DNA of 57,718 nucleotides from Methylobacterium bullatum (GTDB taxonomy: Bacteria > Pseudomonadota > Alphaproteobacteria > Rhizobiales > Beijerinckiaceae): NCBI RefSeq assembly GCF_014845095.1, contig NZ_NKUG01000047.1:1-57718 (forward strand). Reading direction: 5' to 3'. Under the pieces are notes generated by a model. The model saw nothing but the letters and a program-made list of their open reading frames with translations, was not told the origin of the DNA and made no database searches. This document shows positions 9,081-18,544 of the stretch, piece after piece. Numbering within the stretch: position 1 is the stretch's first letter; the number at the start of each line of letters is the position of its first letter. The position numbers and the translations under genes are program-made.

Positions 9081-10420
9081 GCGGGAACAGCCCTGGTGAC
9101 GCGATCGATGAGAAGTCCGGCACGGTGACGGCTCATGGTTCGAGTGATGGGTCCGGGCGAGGCCCGGCGGAGATCCCGCCGCCGCCGGGGAAGGGGCCGT
9201 TCCTCATCGCCGGGCTCATCGCCGTCGGCCTGCTCGGCTGGGGCGGTTACGGCCATTGGCAGAAGGCCGCCGCGGCGCAAGAGACGCAGCGCAAGGCCAG
9301 GGAGTTCGTGCCGAAGCTGCGGACCATCGCGGTGGAGCGGGCCGACCAGCCCATCGACATCACCCTGCCCGGACAGACCGACGCCTTCGCCAGGGCCTCC
9401 CTCTTCGCCCGTGCCACGGGCTACATCGCCGAGCGCCGGGTCGATATCGGCACGCGGGTGAAGCAGGGCGACATCCTCATCCGCATCGCCGCCCCCGATC
9501 TCGACCAGCAGCTGGCGCAGGCCCAGGCGCAGGTGGGCCAACTCGAAGCCCAGCTGCTCCAGGCGAGGGCCATGGTCGATCAGGCGAAAGCCAACGTGAA
9601 TCTCGCCACCGCCACCAACAGCCGTACCTCGACCCTCGCCGTGCAGGGCTGGGCCTCGAAGCAGAACGCGGACAATTCCCAGGCCAGCGTCCTGAGCCAG
9701 GGCGCGAGCCTCGCCTCGGCGGAAGCGGGAGTGAAGGTGGCCGAGGCCAACATCAAGGCGCAGCGCGCCACCGTGGACCGCCTGAAGGCACTGACCGGCT
9801 TCAAGGACGTGATCGCCCCGTTCGACGGTGTCGTGACCGCCCGCAGCGTCGATATCGGCGATCTCGTCCAGGCCGACGGCACCGGCACCGCCCTGCTGTC
9901 CATGGACCGGGACGACGTCCTGCGCGTGGTCGTCAACGTGCCCCAGAATCTCGCCGTCGGGGTAAGCCCGGGCGTCGCCGCGACGATCAAGGTGCCGCAG
10001 ATCCCGGACCGGACCTTCTCCGGCAAGGTCGAGCGCAGCTCGGTCGCCCTGCTGACCTCGTCCCGGACCCTGACCACGCAGGTGGACGTTCCTAATGGCG
10101 ACGGCAGCCTGCGGCCCGGCCTCTACGTCTACGTGACGCTGAAGGTGCCGCGGACGGGAAGGAACACGGTCATCCCGGCCGAGGGCCTGGTGTTCAATCA
10201 GCGCGGCACCCAGGTCGCGATCTCCCGCGACGACGGCACGGTGGAATGGCGCGGCGTCCATATCCAGCGCGATCTCGGCACCACCATCGAGATCGACCAG
10301 GGATTGGACGGGGGCGAGCAGATCGTCCTGAGCCCGCCCGTCGACCTGCGCGATGGCCAGAGGATGGAGCGCCAGGCACCCAAGCAGGATGGGAAGCCCC
10401 TGAAATCGGCGGCACGATAG
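9077..10420 (+). CDS. RND efflux periplasmic adaptor (membrane fusion protein)
   Basis: A 447-residue membrane-fusion protein. The short cytoplasmic N-terminus is proline/glycine-rich, followed by a membrane anchor at about residues 38-57. A lipoyl/barrel-sandwich half-motif (ATGYIAERRVDIGTRVKQGD) precedes a long alpha-helical hairpin rich in Q and A, and the second lipoyl half has FKDVIAPFDGVVTARSVDIG. The start codon overlaps the permease stop (ATGA), the classical order for a coupled two-gene pump operon although permease-first is the less common arrangement. The protein bridges the permease to an outer-membrane channel. Confidence 0.92.
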   Translation: MSGNSPGDAIDEKSGTVTAHGSSDGSGRGPAEIPPPPGKGPFLIAGLIAVGLLGWGGYGHWQKAAAAQETQRKAREFVPKLRTIAVERADQPIDITLPGQTDAFARASLFARATGYIAERRVDIGTRVKQGDILIRIAAPDLDQQLAQAQAQVGQLEAQLLQARAMVDQAKANVNLATATNSRTSTLAVQGWASKQNADNSQASVLSQGASLASAEAGVKVAEANIKAQRATVDRLKALTGFKDVIAPFDGVVTARSVDIGDLVQADGTGTALLSMDRDDVLRVVVNVPQNLAVGVSPGVAATIKVPQIPDRTFSGKVERSSVALLTSSRTLTTQVDVPNGDGSLRPGLYVYVTLKVPRTGRNTVIPAEGLVFNQRGTQVAISRDDGTVEWRGVHIQRDLGTTIEIDQGLDGGEQIVLSPPVDLRDGQRMERQAPKQDGKPLKSAAR

Positions 10421-10543
10421 CGCCGGCTGGCCGGGTGCGCAGCCCGGCCCAGCCGTCCGGCAGGTTCCGTGGAAGGGGGATGATGGCGTAGAGCCTCACC
10501 CTCCATGCGCCCTCTCGCGCATCCCTCGGAACGGCCCTGGATC

Positions 10544-11725
10544 ATGCTCGATCGCCCCGCCTCGGACACCCTCGATCGCGCGCATGTGGCGGCGATGAGC
10601 GCCGCGATCACCTGCGTGGCGGTGGTCGGCATCGGCCTCAGCCTGTCGATCCCGCTCCTCTCCCTCGAGATGGAGCGTATGGGCGTGACGAGCACGGTCA
10701 TCGGCATCAATACGGCTCTGGCGGGTCTCGCCAGCATCGTCACCGTGCCGTTCGTACCGCGTCTGGCCGCCCGGATCGGCGTCGTGCGCTTTCTCATCGT
10801 GGCGATCTGCGTCGGCGCCGCCTCCCTCGTCGGGTTCAAGCTGCTCCACGATATCCGCTGGTGGTTCCCCCTCCGCTTCGTCTTCTCGGCGACGCTGGGC
10901 GTGCTCTTCGTCCTGTCCGAGTTCTGGATCAACGAGGTCGCGCCCCCGGCCCGGCGCGGCCTCGTCATGGGCATCTACGCGACGGTGCTGGCGCTGGGCT
11001 TCGCGGTGGGTCCGACCCTCCTCGTCGTCATCGGCACCCAGGGTTACGCACCGTATTGCGCCGGTGCGGCTCTCTTCCTCCTCGGGACCGTGCCCATCGC
11101 CCTGGCGCGCGGCCTGGCGCCGGTGATCGAGGGAAAGAGCAGCCGAGGCGTCCTCGGCTATGTCCGGCTGGCGCCCGCCGCCATCTTCGCGGCCCTGGTC
11201 TACGGCGCCGTCGAGACCGGGGGATTCGCCATCCTGCCGCTCTACGGCCTGCGGATCGGGCTCGACGCGGAGAGTGCGGCCGGGCTCGTCAGCATGCTCG
11301 CGCTGGGCCACGTCCTGTTCCAGATCCCGTTCGGCCTCCTGGCCGACCGGTTCGACCGCCGCCACCTCCTCCTCGCCTCGGCCCTTGGCGGTGCGATCGG
11401 CGCGGCCTTGATCCCGGCGGCGTCGGCATCCCCTTTCTGGCTCGCCGTCCTTCTGCTGATCTGGGGCGGCCTGACCGGCACGCTCTACACGGTCGGCCTG
11501 GCCCATCTGGGGGCCAGCGTGCGCGGGGCCGAGCTCGCCGGCGCGAATGCCGCTTTCCTGATCTTCTACAATGTCGGCCTGATGGTCGGGCCGCCGATCA
11601 TCGGCGGCGGCATGGACCTGATGCCCCCCCAGGGCTTCGCCCATGCCATGTGCGGCGTGCTCGTCGCCTATGCCGGCCTCGTCCTGTGGCGGCTTCGGAG
11701 AACCGCCCCGGCCTTGACGAAGTGA
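10544..11725 (+). CDS. MFS transporter (YcaD-like)
   Basis: About 393 residues with a 12-helix major-facilitator pattern. The first helix begins near residue 20. The TM2-TM3 loop carries a weak GVTSTVIGINTA...PRLAARIGVVR motif, and the RFVFSATLGVLFVLSEFWINEVAP segment resembles YcaD-type sugar or drug transporters. The central loop LADRFDRRHLLLAS is a good match to the second-half MFS motif A. An upstream ATG at 10505 would add 13 residues; neither start has a strong ribosome-binding site. The gene is separated from the RND pair by about 120 bases and is probably an independent unit. The substrate is unknown. Confidence 0.82.
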   Translation: MLDRPASDTLDRAHVAAMSAAITCVAVVGIGLSLSIPLLSLEMERMGVTSTVIGINTALAGLASIVTVPFVPRLAARIGVVRFLIVAICVGAASLVGFKLLHDIRWWFPLRFVFSATLGVLFVLSEFWINEVAPPARRGLVMGIYATVLALGFAVGPTLLVVIGTQGYAPYCAGAALFLLGTVPIALARGLAPVIEGKSSRGVLGYVRLAPAAIFAALVYGAVETGGFAILPLYGLRIGLDAESAAGLVSMLALGHVLFQIPFGLLADRFDRRHLLLASALGGAIGAALIPAASASPFWLAVLLLIWGGLTGTLYTVGLAHLGASVRGAELAGANAAFLIFYNVGLMVGPPIIGGGMDLMPPQGFAHAMCGVLVAYAGLVLWRLRRTAPALTK

Positions 11726-11824
11726 GCCCGATGAGGCAATGACCGCGCGGAATTCAGCCGGTCCGTGCCGGCCATTTTGCGTTTCGCTCAAGCGGAATGC
11801 CGCCACCTTCAGGAGCACCGCGCC

Positions 11825-11992
11825 ATGGCCAAGGCCGTCACCGTTAAAGTCAAGCTGATCTCGACCGCCGACACCGGCTACTTCTACGTCACGAAGAAGA
11901 ACTCCCGGACGCAGACCGAGAAGCTGTCCATGAAGAAGTACGACCCCGTCGTGCGCAAGCATGTCGACTTCAAGGAAACCAAGATCAAGTAA
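11825..11992 (+). CDS. rpmG: 50S ribosomal protein L33
   Basis: A 55-residue basic protein starting [18 protein letters not shown] and containing [19 protein letters not shown], a complete match to alphaproteobacterial L33. It lacks the zinc-binding cysteines of the other L33 form, as usual for this group. GGAGCACCGCC precedes the ATG. A strong hairpin terminator follows 27 bases after the stop. It is a single-gene unit. Confidence 0.97.
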   Translation: MAKAVTVKVKLISTADTGYFYVTKKNSRTQTEKLSMKKYDPVVRKHVDFKETKIK

Positions 11993-12018
11993 GCCTAGTC
12001 TCCTCATCGAGACTGCAC

Positions 12019-12047
12019 AAAAAAGCCGCCCTTTCGGGCGGCTTTTT
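12019..12047. terminator. Bidirectional intrinsic terminator between rpmG and the stress gene
   Basis: A perfect 7-bp stem GCCGCCC/GGGCGGC (12025-12031 and 12036-12042) has a TTTC loop. Five T residues follow on the plus strand and six A residues precede it, so it can terminate rpmG on the plus strand and the convergent gene ending at 12070 on the minus strand. Confidence 0.9.
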
Positions 12048-12069
12048 CCGTTTGGGATCGGTGCTGGAA

Positions 12070-12705
12070 TTACAGCGGCGCGGTGGGGTAGGAGCGCACG
12101 CCAGGGCGGGCGCCGGGGACCGTGGTGGCATCGGAGGGCGTCGTGGTCGGCGCGGTCCAGCCATCGGCCTTCCAACCTTCGGCACGCTCGGTGACGTTCA
12201 CCGAACCGTGCTCTTCCAGCACGTCCATCACCTGCGACGCGCGGGCATCGTCGGCCTTGACGGTCACGAGGGTACCGCCCCGGCGCACGCCCTCGCTGTA
12301 GGTATGGGCATCGGCTTCGCTCAAGCCCGCGCCGGTCAGGCCGCCGACGAGGCCACCGGCCGCGGCACCGATGCCGGCACCGGCCAGGGTGGTGACGAGC
12401 CAGCCGGCGGCGACGACGGGACCGACGCCCGGGATGGCGAGGAGGCCGAGCCCGGTCAGGAGGCCGGCCGCGCCGCCCAGCAACGTACCGACGCCCGCTC
12501 CGGTGCCGGCACCCGTCGATGCCGTCTCGGCGGTGTCGGTGCGAGTATGATCGGCGGTGGTCACGCGTCCGGCATGCCGGTCGTTCTCGTTGCTGCTGAC
12601 GATGCTGATGTCGCTGTGGCTGATGCCCGACGCTTCGAGCTTGGCGACAGCCTTACCGGCATCGTCGTAGGAATCGTAGAGTGCCGTAATGGTCTGGTAT
12701 GCCAT
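12070..12705 (-). CDS. General stress protein (YflT/17M-like) with glycine-zipper core
   Basis: A 211-residue protein. The N-terminal domain (MAYQTITALYDSYDDAGKAV...SGISHSDISIVSS) resembles the heat-induced stress protein YflT fold. A long glycine/alanine-rich hydrophobic centre at about residues 70-130 looks like a glycine zipper that could insert in membranes. A second alpha/beta segment (GGTLVTVKADDARASQVMDVLEEHG) follows, then a proline/threonine tail. The frame continues upstream to 13173, but ATG 12705 begins the conserved domain. It probably forms an operon with the secreted protein gene 50 bases upstream. The role in stress response is inferred from family only. Confidence 0.75.
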   Translation of the reverse strand: MAYQTITALYDSYDDAGKAVAKLEASGISHSDISIVSSNENDRHAGRVTTADHTRTDTAETASTGAGTGAGVGTLLGGAAGLLTGLGLLAIPGVGPVVAAGWLVTTLAGAGIGAAAGGLVGGLTGAGLSEADAHTYSEGVRRGGTLVTVKADDARASQVMDVLEEHGSVNVTERAEGWKADGWTAPTTTPSDATTVPGARPGVRSYPTAPL

Positions 12706-12755
12706 GGGATCGTTCCTCTCACTGTATCGACAGGCCGGCGGATTCAGGGACGCGG

Positions 12756-13145
12756 CTAGTTGGCCGCGACGTTGCCCTTGAAGTCGACGCCGACGGTGAC
12801 CGGCTTGCCGTTGAGCGTCGCCGCCCCGCGCCAGATGCCCTTGTCGTCCTTCTTGAGTTCCTTGACGTCCTTGTAGCCCGCCTGCTCGAGCCGGCTGCGG
12901 GTCTGGCCCTCGGTGAAGCTGTTGGCGCCTTCTTCGAGCTTGGCGTTGGCCGCTGTCGCCTGTGTGGTGGCGGGGCGGTTCGCGTCGGGCTTGTCGGTGT
13001 TGGGCCGCGTCACGGATTCCTGGCCGCCGGACTTGGCGCTCGTCTCGGCGTCGGTGGCGGGCTTGCCGGTCACGGTGGTCTGCGCGTAGGCCGCGCTCGA
13101 ACCAAGAATCGCCACAAAGGCGAGTGTAGCCAGCTGATGTCGCAT
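12756..13145 (-). CDS. Small secreted PepSY-like protein
   Basis: A 129-residue protein with a clear Sec signal peptide (MRHQLATLAFVAILGSSAAYA, cleavage before Q). A low-complexity linker rich in T, A, N and P (about 22-75) precedes a small C-terminal domain (SRLEQAGYKDVKELKKDDKG and GKPVTVGVDFKGNV) resembling PepSY-like domains. ATG 13145 is chosen over the in-frame ATG at 13169 because GGGAG lies seven bases upstream and the signal peptide starts there. It lies directly upstream of the stress-protein gene on the same strand. The function is unknown. Confidence 0.75.
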   Translation of the reverse strand: MRHQLATLAFVAILGSSAAYAQTTVTGKPATDAETSAKSGGQESVTRPNTDKPDANRPATTQATAANAKLEEGANSFTEGQTRSRLEQAGYKDVKELKKDDKGIWRGAATLNGKPVTVGVDFKGNVAAN

Positions 13146-13507
13146 GATAATCTCCCTCATCGGACCCATTCAATTCCGAGGGAAGCCAAAGCGTTCCGTA
13201 GATATCACCCGATACACGGCCGCTAAGCGTAGCTGGGATCGCGGCCGTCTCGAAAAATATTTAGCGTTACCATTGCAACCATGCTTCAGGCCGCCACCCA
13301 TGGCTCAGATGCATGTCGATATCGCCAGGCTCCTACCTGCGATCTTACCGGAGCGACCACGTCGAAGGAGGCTTCGTCCCGGTCCGGCACGTCGCAATTG
13401 TGTGAATGTACAACGCTCTTAGGCCCGGATACCGAGCGCCCCACGCGATGATCCGGCCATAGGCACTGTCAGGCCCAGACATCGCTGCTCGAACACGGGT
13501 GGAAACG
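13146..13507. other. Intergenic region between divergent genes
   Basis: This stretch of 362 bases separates the minus-strand secreted-protein gene from the plus-strand RTX gene. It should hold both promoters, but I could not assign convincing -35/-10 boxes. The base composition is somewhat more AT-rich around 13250-13290. No convincing gene is seen. Confidence 0.4.
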
Positions 13508-14506
13508 ATGGCGACGTACAGCGTCTACGACAAGGTCGATTTTCGAACGCTGGATATCTGGCACCTCGATAAGACGGGTGGACTTTATTACGATACTGGC
13601 CCGAACGGATACGAGCTCGATTTCAACGATCGCACGGCCATCCTGGTCCAAGGCCACGATCTGACTTACGCGAGGAACGGAGACCCGACATCGGGGACGA
13701 CGACGGCACTCGATTACGACGACGGCGCGGGCCTCTACAGCACGCTGCGCGGCATCGACGTGACGGTCGCCCACGAGAAGACATTCTTCGATCACAACGA
13801 CACGCAATACGTGCTGAAGGACATCTTCGCCGGGAACGACACGATCAACGGATCGCGGTATTCCGACTACATCGATGGCTATACCGGCGCCGATACGATG
13901 AAGGGCGGCGATGGTGACGACGTCTACATCGTCGATAATTCCGGCGATCGCGTCATCGAGCGGAGCTTGAACGGCGTCGACCTCGTCAAATCCTCCGTGT
14001 CCTTCTCCATCGGCGGCCAGTTCATCGAGAACCTCACGCTCACCGGCACGTCGGCGATCGACGGCACCGGCAACACCGGGGACAACGTTCTCACCGGCAA
14101 CGCCGCCGCGAACACGCTGAAGGGCGGCGCGGGGGACGATGCGCTGATCGGCGGACGCGGCCGCGACGTCCTCCTCGGCGGGGCGGGCGACGACACCTTC
14201 CAGTTCAAGTCCGTCAGGGACAGCGCGGTGGGCGCCGAGCACCGGGACCAGATCTCGGATTTCACCATCGGTGCCGACCATATCGATCTGCACCTGATCC
14301 AAGCCGTGACGGGTGCGACGGGCGATCAGCCTTTCAGCTTCATCGGCGACGCCGCCTTCAGCAAGCAGGCGGGCCAGCTCCACGCCCTCGTCTCAGGCAG
14401 TGCGACGATCGTGGAGGGCGACGTGACCGGCGACGGCAAGGCCGACTTCCAGATCTCCCTCAAGAACGTGGTGGAGAGCCTGCACGCGAGTGACTTCCTC
14501 CTGTAG
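13508..14506 (+). CDS. RTX (hemolysin-type calcium-binding repeat) secreted protein
   Basis: About 332 residues with no Sec signal. The N-terminal half has no recognised domain. RTX nonapeptide repeats of the GGxGxDxxx type follow (for example GYTGADTMKGGDGDDVYIV and LKGGAGDDALIGGRGRDVLLGGAGDD), then a segment like the M10 serralysin C-terminal domain (HRDQISDFTIGADHIDL). The end ASDFLL fits an uncleaved type I secretion signal. A GTG three codons upstream (13499) is an alternative start. It is probably exported by a type I system not present in the window. The N-terminus carries no protease motif, so its activity is unknown. Confidence 0.85.
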   Translation: MATYSVYDKVDFRTLDIWHLDKTGGLYYDTGPNGYELDFNDRTAILVQGHDLTYARNGDPTSGTTTALDYDDGAGLYSTLRGIDVTVAHEKTFFDHNDTQYVLKDIFAGNDTINGSRYSDYIDGYTGADTMKGGDGDDVYIVDNSGDRVIERSLNGVDLVKSSVSFSIGGQFIENLTLTGTSAIDGTGNTGDNVLTGNAAANTLKGGAGDDALIGGRGRDVLLGGAGDDTFQFKSVRDSAVGAEHRDQISDFTIGADHIDLHLIQAVTGATGDQPFSFIGDAAFSKQAGQLHALVSGSATIVEGDVTGDGKADFQISLKNVVESLHASDFLL

Positions 14507-14694
14507 CCGGCACGTCGTTCGGACGTCGAGCCCGCGGCCGGGCAGCCATCCCGGCACGGCATAACCATCTGCGACGATGGATTCTCGGCGTTCGGCGATG
14601 ACGGGCATCGTGTTCCTGCGATAGAGCGGACGGAACCAGCCCCGCGTTCCGCCAGGATCGCCGAACCCGCATCCGTCACTGTGAGGAATCTGCC

Positions 14695-16080
14695 ATGACC
14701 GACGAGTTCGACGTCGATCTGTTCGTCATCGGTGGCGGCTCCGGGGGCGTGCGGGCGGCACGCATCGCGGCCGGCTACGGCGCCAGGGTCAGTCTTGCCG
14801 AAGAGTACCGGATCGGCGGCACCTGCGTGATCCGCGGCTGCGTTCCGAAGAAGCTCATGGTCTATGCCGGGCGCTTCGCCGACGAGTTCGAGGACGCGGC
14901 CGGATTCGGCTGGTCGGTGGGCGAGCCGCGCTTCGACTGGAGCGTCCTGAAAACCCGCCGGGACGCCGAGGTCTCGCGCCTCGAATCGATCTACGACACC
15001 AATCTCGAACGGGCGGGCGTCACCGTCATCGCGGAGCGGGCCGTCATCGAGGACGCGCATACGATCCGCCTCGTCGCCTCGGGGCGCCGCGTGCGGGCGA
15101 AATACATCCTCGTGGCGGTGGGCGCGTATCCGGTGAAGGTGCCGGTCATTCCCGGCGGCGATCTCGGCATCACCTCCAACGAAGTCTTCGAGCTGGAGAC
15201 CTTGCCCGAGCGTATCCTCATCATCGGCGGCGGCTACATCGCGGTGGAATTCGCCAGCGTCTTCGCGCATCTCGGGTCGCGCACGACCCTGCTGCACCGG
15301 GGCGACCGCCTGCTGCGCGGGTTCGACGACGAGGTCCGCGACGCCCTCGGCCTCGCCTTCGACAAGCGCCTGGATCTCCGGCTCGACCAGACGGTGGAGC
15401 GCCTCGAACGGCGCGACAGCGGCATCTCCGCGACCCTGGGCGATGGCAGCGTCATCGAGGTCGACCAGGTCCTCGTCGCCACGGGGCGCAAGCCGGCGGT
15501 GAGCGGCCTCGGCCTGGAGAATGTGGGCATCGAGACCGACGAGAGCGGCGCGATCCCGGTGGACGCCTTCTCGCAGACCAGCGTGCCCTCGATCTACGCG
15601 GTGGGCGACGTCACCAACCGTGCCGCCCTGACGCCCATCGCCATCCGGGAGGGCCATGCCTTCGCCGACACCGTCTTCGGCGGCAAGCCTTGGGCGGTGA
15701 ACCACGACCTCATCGCCACCGCCGTGTTCTCGACGCCCGAAATCGGCACCGTCGGCCTCACCGAGGATCAGGCGCGCGAGCGGTTCGAGGCGGTCGATAT
15801 CTACAAGTCGAGCTTCCGCTCGATGAAAGCGACGCTCTCCAACAGCGCCGAGCGTGTCCTGATGAAGATCATCGTGGATTGCGCCAGCGACCGGGTGCTC
15901 GGCGTCCATATCGTCGGCCACGATGCCGGCGAGATCATCCAGGCGGTGGCCATCGCCGTGACGATGGGCGCGACGAAGGCCGATTTCGACCGGACCATCG
16001 CGGTCCATCCCACCGCGGGCGAGGAACTCGTCACCATGCGGGTGCCCGCCGTGACCAAACGGCCGGAGGGAGTGGGTTAG
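14695..16080 (+). CDS. gor: Glutathione-disulfide reductase
   Basis: A 461-residue flavoprotein disulfide reductase. The FAD-binding motif is GGGSGGVRAARIAA (residues 13-26). The redox-active disulfide is C44 and C49 in GGTCVIRGCVPKK. The NADPH-binding motif is GGGYIAVEFASVFAHLG, and the C-terminal catalytic His-Glu pair is in VHPTAGEELV. The CVIRGC sequence and overall length match alphaproteobacterial glutathione reductases rather than lipoamide dehydrogenase. A GAGGA ribosome-binding site lies before the ATG. The enzyme regenerates GSH, which in this group also supports glutathione-linked C1 chemistry and oxidative defence. Confidence 0.94.
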   Translation: MTDEFDVDLFVIGGGSGGVRAARIAAGYGARVSLAEEYRIGGTCVIRGCVPKKLMVYAGRFADEFEDAAGFGWSVGEPRFDWSVLKTRRDAEVSRLESIYDTNLERAGVTVIAERAVIEDAHTIRLVASGRRVRAKYILVAVGAYPVKVPVIPGGDLGITSNEVFELETLPERILIIGGGYIAVEFASVFAHLGSRTTLLHRGDRLLRGFDDEVRDALGLAFDKRLDLRLDQTVERLERRDSGISATLGDGSVIEVDQVLVATGRKPAVSGLGLENVGIETDESGAIPVDAFSQTSVPSIYAVGDVTNRAALTPIAIREGHAFADTVFGGKPWAVNHDLIATAVFSTPEIGTVGLTEDQARERFEAVDIYKSSFRSMKATLSNSAERVLMKIIVDCASDRVLGVHIVGHDAGEIIQAVAIAVTMGATKADFDRTIAVHPTAGEELVTMRVPAVTKRPEGVG

Positions 16081-16152
16081 AGCCGCACCCCGGAACAGGG
16101 ACTCGGCGCTGCCGTTGGCTTGCCAACCGACCCAGTGTCAGAGGCCCAGCGA

Positions 16153-18462
16153 ATGACCGACAAGATGGCGGAGCCGAAGATCGAGGCCTATGACGGGCCG
16201 GCCGGCGGCTGGGGCTCGGCGCAGTCCCTCACCGAGATCCTTCTGCGGGAGGGGATCCCGGTGTCGGGCGCGGCGCTGCTGATGAAGCAGAACAAGCCGG
16301 ACGGGTTCATGTGCGTGTCGTGCGCCTGGGCCAAGCCCGCCAAGCCGCTGACGTTCGAATATTGCGAGAACGGCGCGAAGGCGACGGCCTGGGAGCAGAC
16401 CGCCAAGCGCTGCGGCCCCGACTTCTTCGCCAGGCACACGGTGACGGAACTCCGCGACTGGACGGATTACGCCCTGGAAGAGCAGGGCCGGCTCACGCAT
16501 CCGATGCGCTACGATGCGGGCAGCGATCGTTACGTGCCGGTGTCGTGGGACGAGGCCACGGCGGCGATCGGTCGGGAATTGCGTGCCCTCGATCCGAAAT
16601 CGGCGGTGTTCTACGCATCGGGAAGGGCGTCGCTGGAGACGTCCTATATGTACGGGCTCCTTGCCCGGATGTACGGCAACAACAATCTGCCCGACTCGTC
16701 CAACATGTGCCACGAGCCGACCTCCGTCGGCCTCAAGGCGTCGATCGGCGTCCCCGTGGGAACGGTGGTGCTGGAGGATTTCGACACCACCGACCTGATC
16801 CTGTTCTTCGGCCAGAATGTCGGCTCGAACGCGCCCCGGATGCTGCACCAGCTGCAGGAGGCCCGCAAACGCCGGGTTCCGATCGTCACCTTCAACCCGC
16901 TGCGCGAGCGCGGGCTCGAGCGCTTCACCAACCCACAATCGGTGGTGGAGATGGCGACGCGCCACGCCACCGAGATTTCGACGCAGTACCATCAGGTCAA
17001 GGCGGGCGGCGATCTCGCGGCGATCACCGGGATGTGCAAGGCGCTCATCGCCGCCGACCGGGAGGCGCTGGGCGTCGGACGTCCGGGCATCCTCGACCGG
17101 AGCTTCATCGACGAGCACACCCACGGGTTCGACGCCTTCGCGGCCTATTGCGAGTCACAGGATTGGGCGGCCCTCGAAGGCCGGTCGGGTCTCACCCGCA
17201 CCGCCATCGAGGCGGCGGCCACCGTCTATGCCCGCGCGCGTGCCGTCATCGGAGTCTACGGCATGGGGTTGACCCAGCATCGCAAGGGCACGGAATCCGT
17301 GCAGATGCTGGTGAACCTCCTGCTCCTGCGCGGAAATATCGGGCGGAAAGGCGCCGGCCCCTGTCCGGTGCGCGGCCATTCCAACGTTCAGGGCCAGCGC
17401 ACGGTGGGGATCACCGAGAAGCCGGAACTCGCGCCCCTCGATGTCCTGAAGGAGCAATACGGTTTCGAGCCGCCCCGCGAGAAGGGCCTCAACACGGTGG
17501 AGGCCTGCGAAGGTATCGTGTCCGGGGACGTGAAGGCCTTCATCAGCCTCGGCGGCAACTTCGTCCGCGCCATCCCCGAGACGGTGCGGATGGAGGAGGC
17601 ATGGCGGACCATGCGCCTCACCGTGCAGATCTCGACCAAGCTCAACCGCTCGCACCTCATCAACGGTGAGGTCGCCTATATCCTGCCCTGCCTCGGCCGG
17701 ATCGAGATCGACACCCAGGCAAGCGGACCGCAGGCGGTCTCGATGGAAAGCTCGACCTCGTGCTTCCATGGCTCGCGGGGCAAGACCAATCCGGTGAGCG
17801 ACCAGGTCCGCTCCGAGCCCTGGATCGTCGCCGAGATCGCCAAGGCGACGCTGGAGCCGAATCCGAACGTTCCCTGGGACTCATGGGTCGGTGACTATTC
17901 CCGCATTCGCGGGGCCATGGAGGCGACCTACCCCTCGGTGTTCCACAACCTCGAAGGCCGGATGTTCGAGCCGGGCGGCATCCACAAGCCGCTGGCCGCC
18001 CGCGACCGCCGCTGGGAGACGGAGACGGGAAAGGCCAATTTCACGGTTCCGGAGGGAATCGAAGCCGATCCCGACATGCCGCTCAGGGGCGCCGACGCCC
18101 TCGACCTCATCACGTTGCGCTCGAACGACCAGTTCAACACCACGGTCTACGGCTACGACGACCGCTTCCGTGGCGTGAAGGGCACGCGGACGATCCTGTT
18201 CATGAATGCCGACGACATCGCTCGCCTGGGCTTTGCCGATGCCGAGATCGTCGACGTGACGACGGTCTCCGACGATAGGGTCCGTTCGGTGAAGGGGCTT
18301 CGCATCGTCGCCTACAACATCCCGCCAGGGAATTGCGCGGGCTACTACCCGGAGCTCAATCCGCTGATCCCGCTCTGGCACCACGACGAGCAATCGAAGA
18401 CGCCGGCCGCCAAGGCGATCCCGGTGACCATCGCCCGCTCGGCCTCGACCCTTCAGGGCTGA
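16153..18462 (+). CDS. FdhF/YdeP family molybdopterin oxidoreductase
   Basis: A 769-residue bis-MGD oxidoreductase of the YdeP subgroup. The start of the protein (KIEAYDGPAGGWGSAQSL) and GFMCVSCAWAKPAKP are characteristic. Cys186 in SNMCHEPTSVGLK occupies the position held by selenocysteine in FdhF and is the probable molybdenum ligand. The C-terminal domain has LRSNDQFNTTVYGYDDRFRG, a molybdopterin-dinucleotide binding feature. ATG 16153 has AGAGG upstream; a TTG at 16120 is in frame but less likely. YdeP in E. coli is linked to acid resistance, and the substrate of this subgroup is not known. No electron-transfer partner gene is adjacent. Confidence 0.9.
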   Translation: MTDKMAEPKIEAYDGPAGGWGSAQSLTEILLREGIPVSGAALLMKQNKPDGFMCVSCAWAKPAKPLTFEYCENGAKATAWEQTAKRCGPDFFARHTVTELRDWTDYALEEQGRLTHPMRYDAGSDRYVPVSWDEATAAIGRELRALDPKSAVFYASGRASLETSYMYGLLARMYGNNNLPDSSNMCHEPTSVGLKASIGVPVGTVVLEDFDTTDLILFFGQNVGSNAPRMLHQLQEARKRRVPIVTFNPLRERGLERFTNPQSVVEMATRHATEISTQYHQVKAGGDLAAITGMCKALIAADREALGVGRPGILDRSFIDEHTHGFDAFAAYCESQDWAALEGRSGLTRTAIEAAATVYARARAVIGVYGMGLTQHRKGTESVQMLVNLLLLRGNIGRKGAGPCPVRGHSNVQGQRTVGITEKPELAPLDVLKEQYGFEPPREKGLNTVEACEGIVSGDVKAFISLGGNFVRAIPETVRMEEAWRTMRLTVQISTKLNRSHLINGEVAYILPCLGRIEIDTQASGPQAVSMESSTSCFHGSRGKTNPVSDQVRSEPWIVAEIAKATLEPNPNVPWDSWVGDYSRIRGAMEATYPSVFHNLEGRMFEPGGIHKPLAARDRRWETETGKANFTVPEGIEADPDMPLRGADALDLITLRSNDQFNTTVYGYDDRFRGVKGTRTILFMNADDIARLGFADAEIVDVTTVSDDRVRSVKGLRIVAYNIPPGNCAGYYPELNPLIPLWHHDEQSKTPAAKAIPVTIARSASTLQG

Positions 18463-18544
18463 GGCCGCCGCGTCCTCCGGCGCGATGAAGTCGGCGATGC
18501 GGGGCTCTCTTGTTTCGAGCGGCTTTCGCGCTCCATAACGGGGC

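Noticed and set aside
16153..18462. Selenocysteine-containing formate dehydrogenase
   Set aside because: The aligned position holds a cysteine codon (TGC at 16708) and no in-frame TGA is present; the features fit the YdeP subgroup with unknown substrate.
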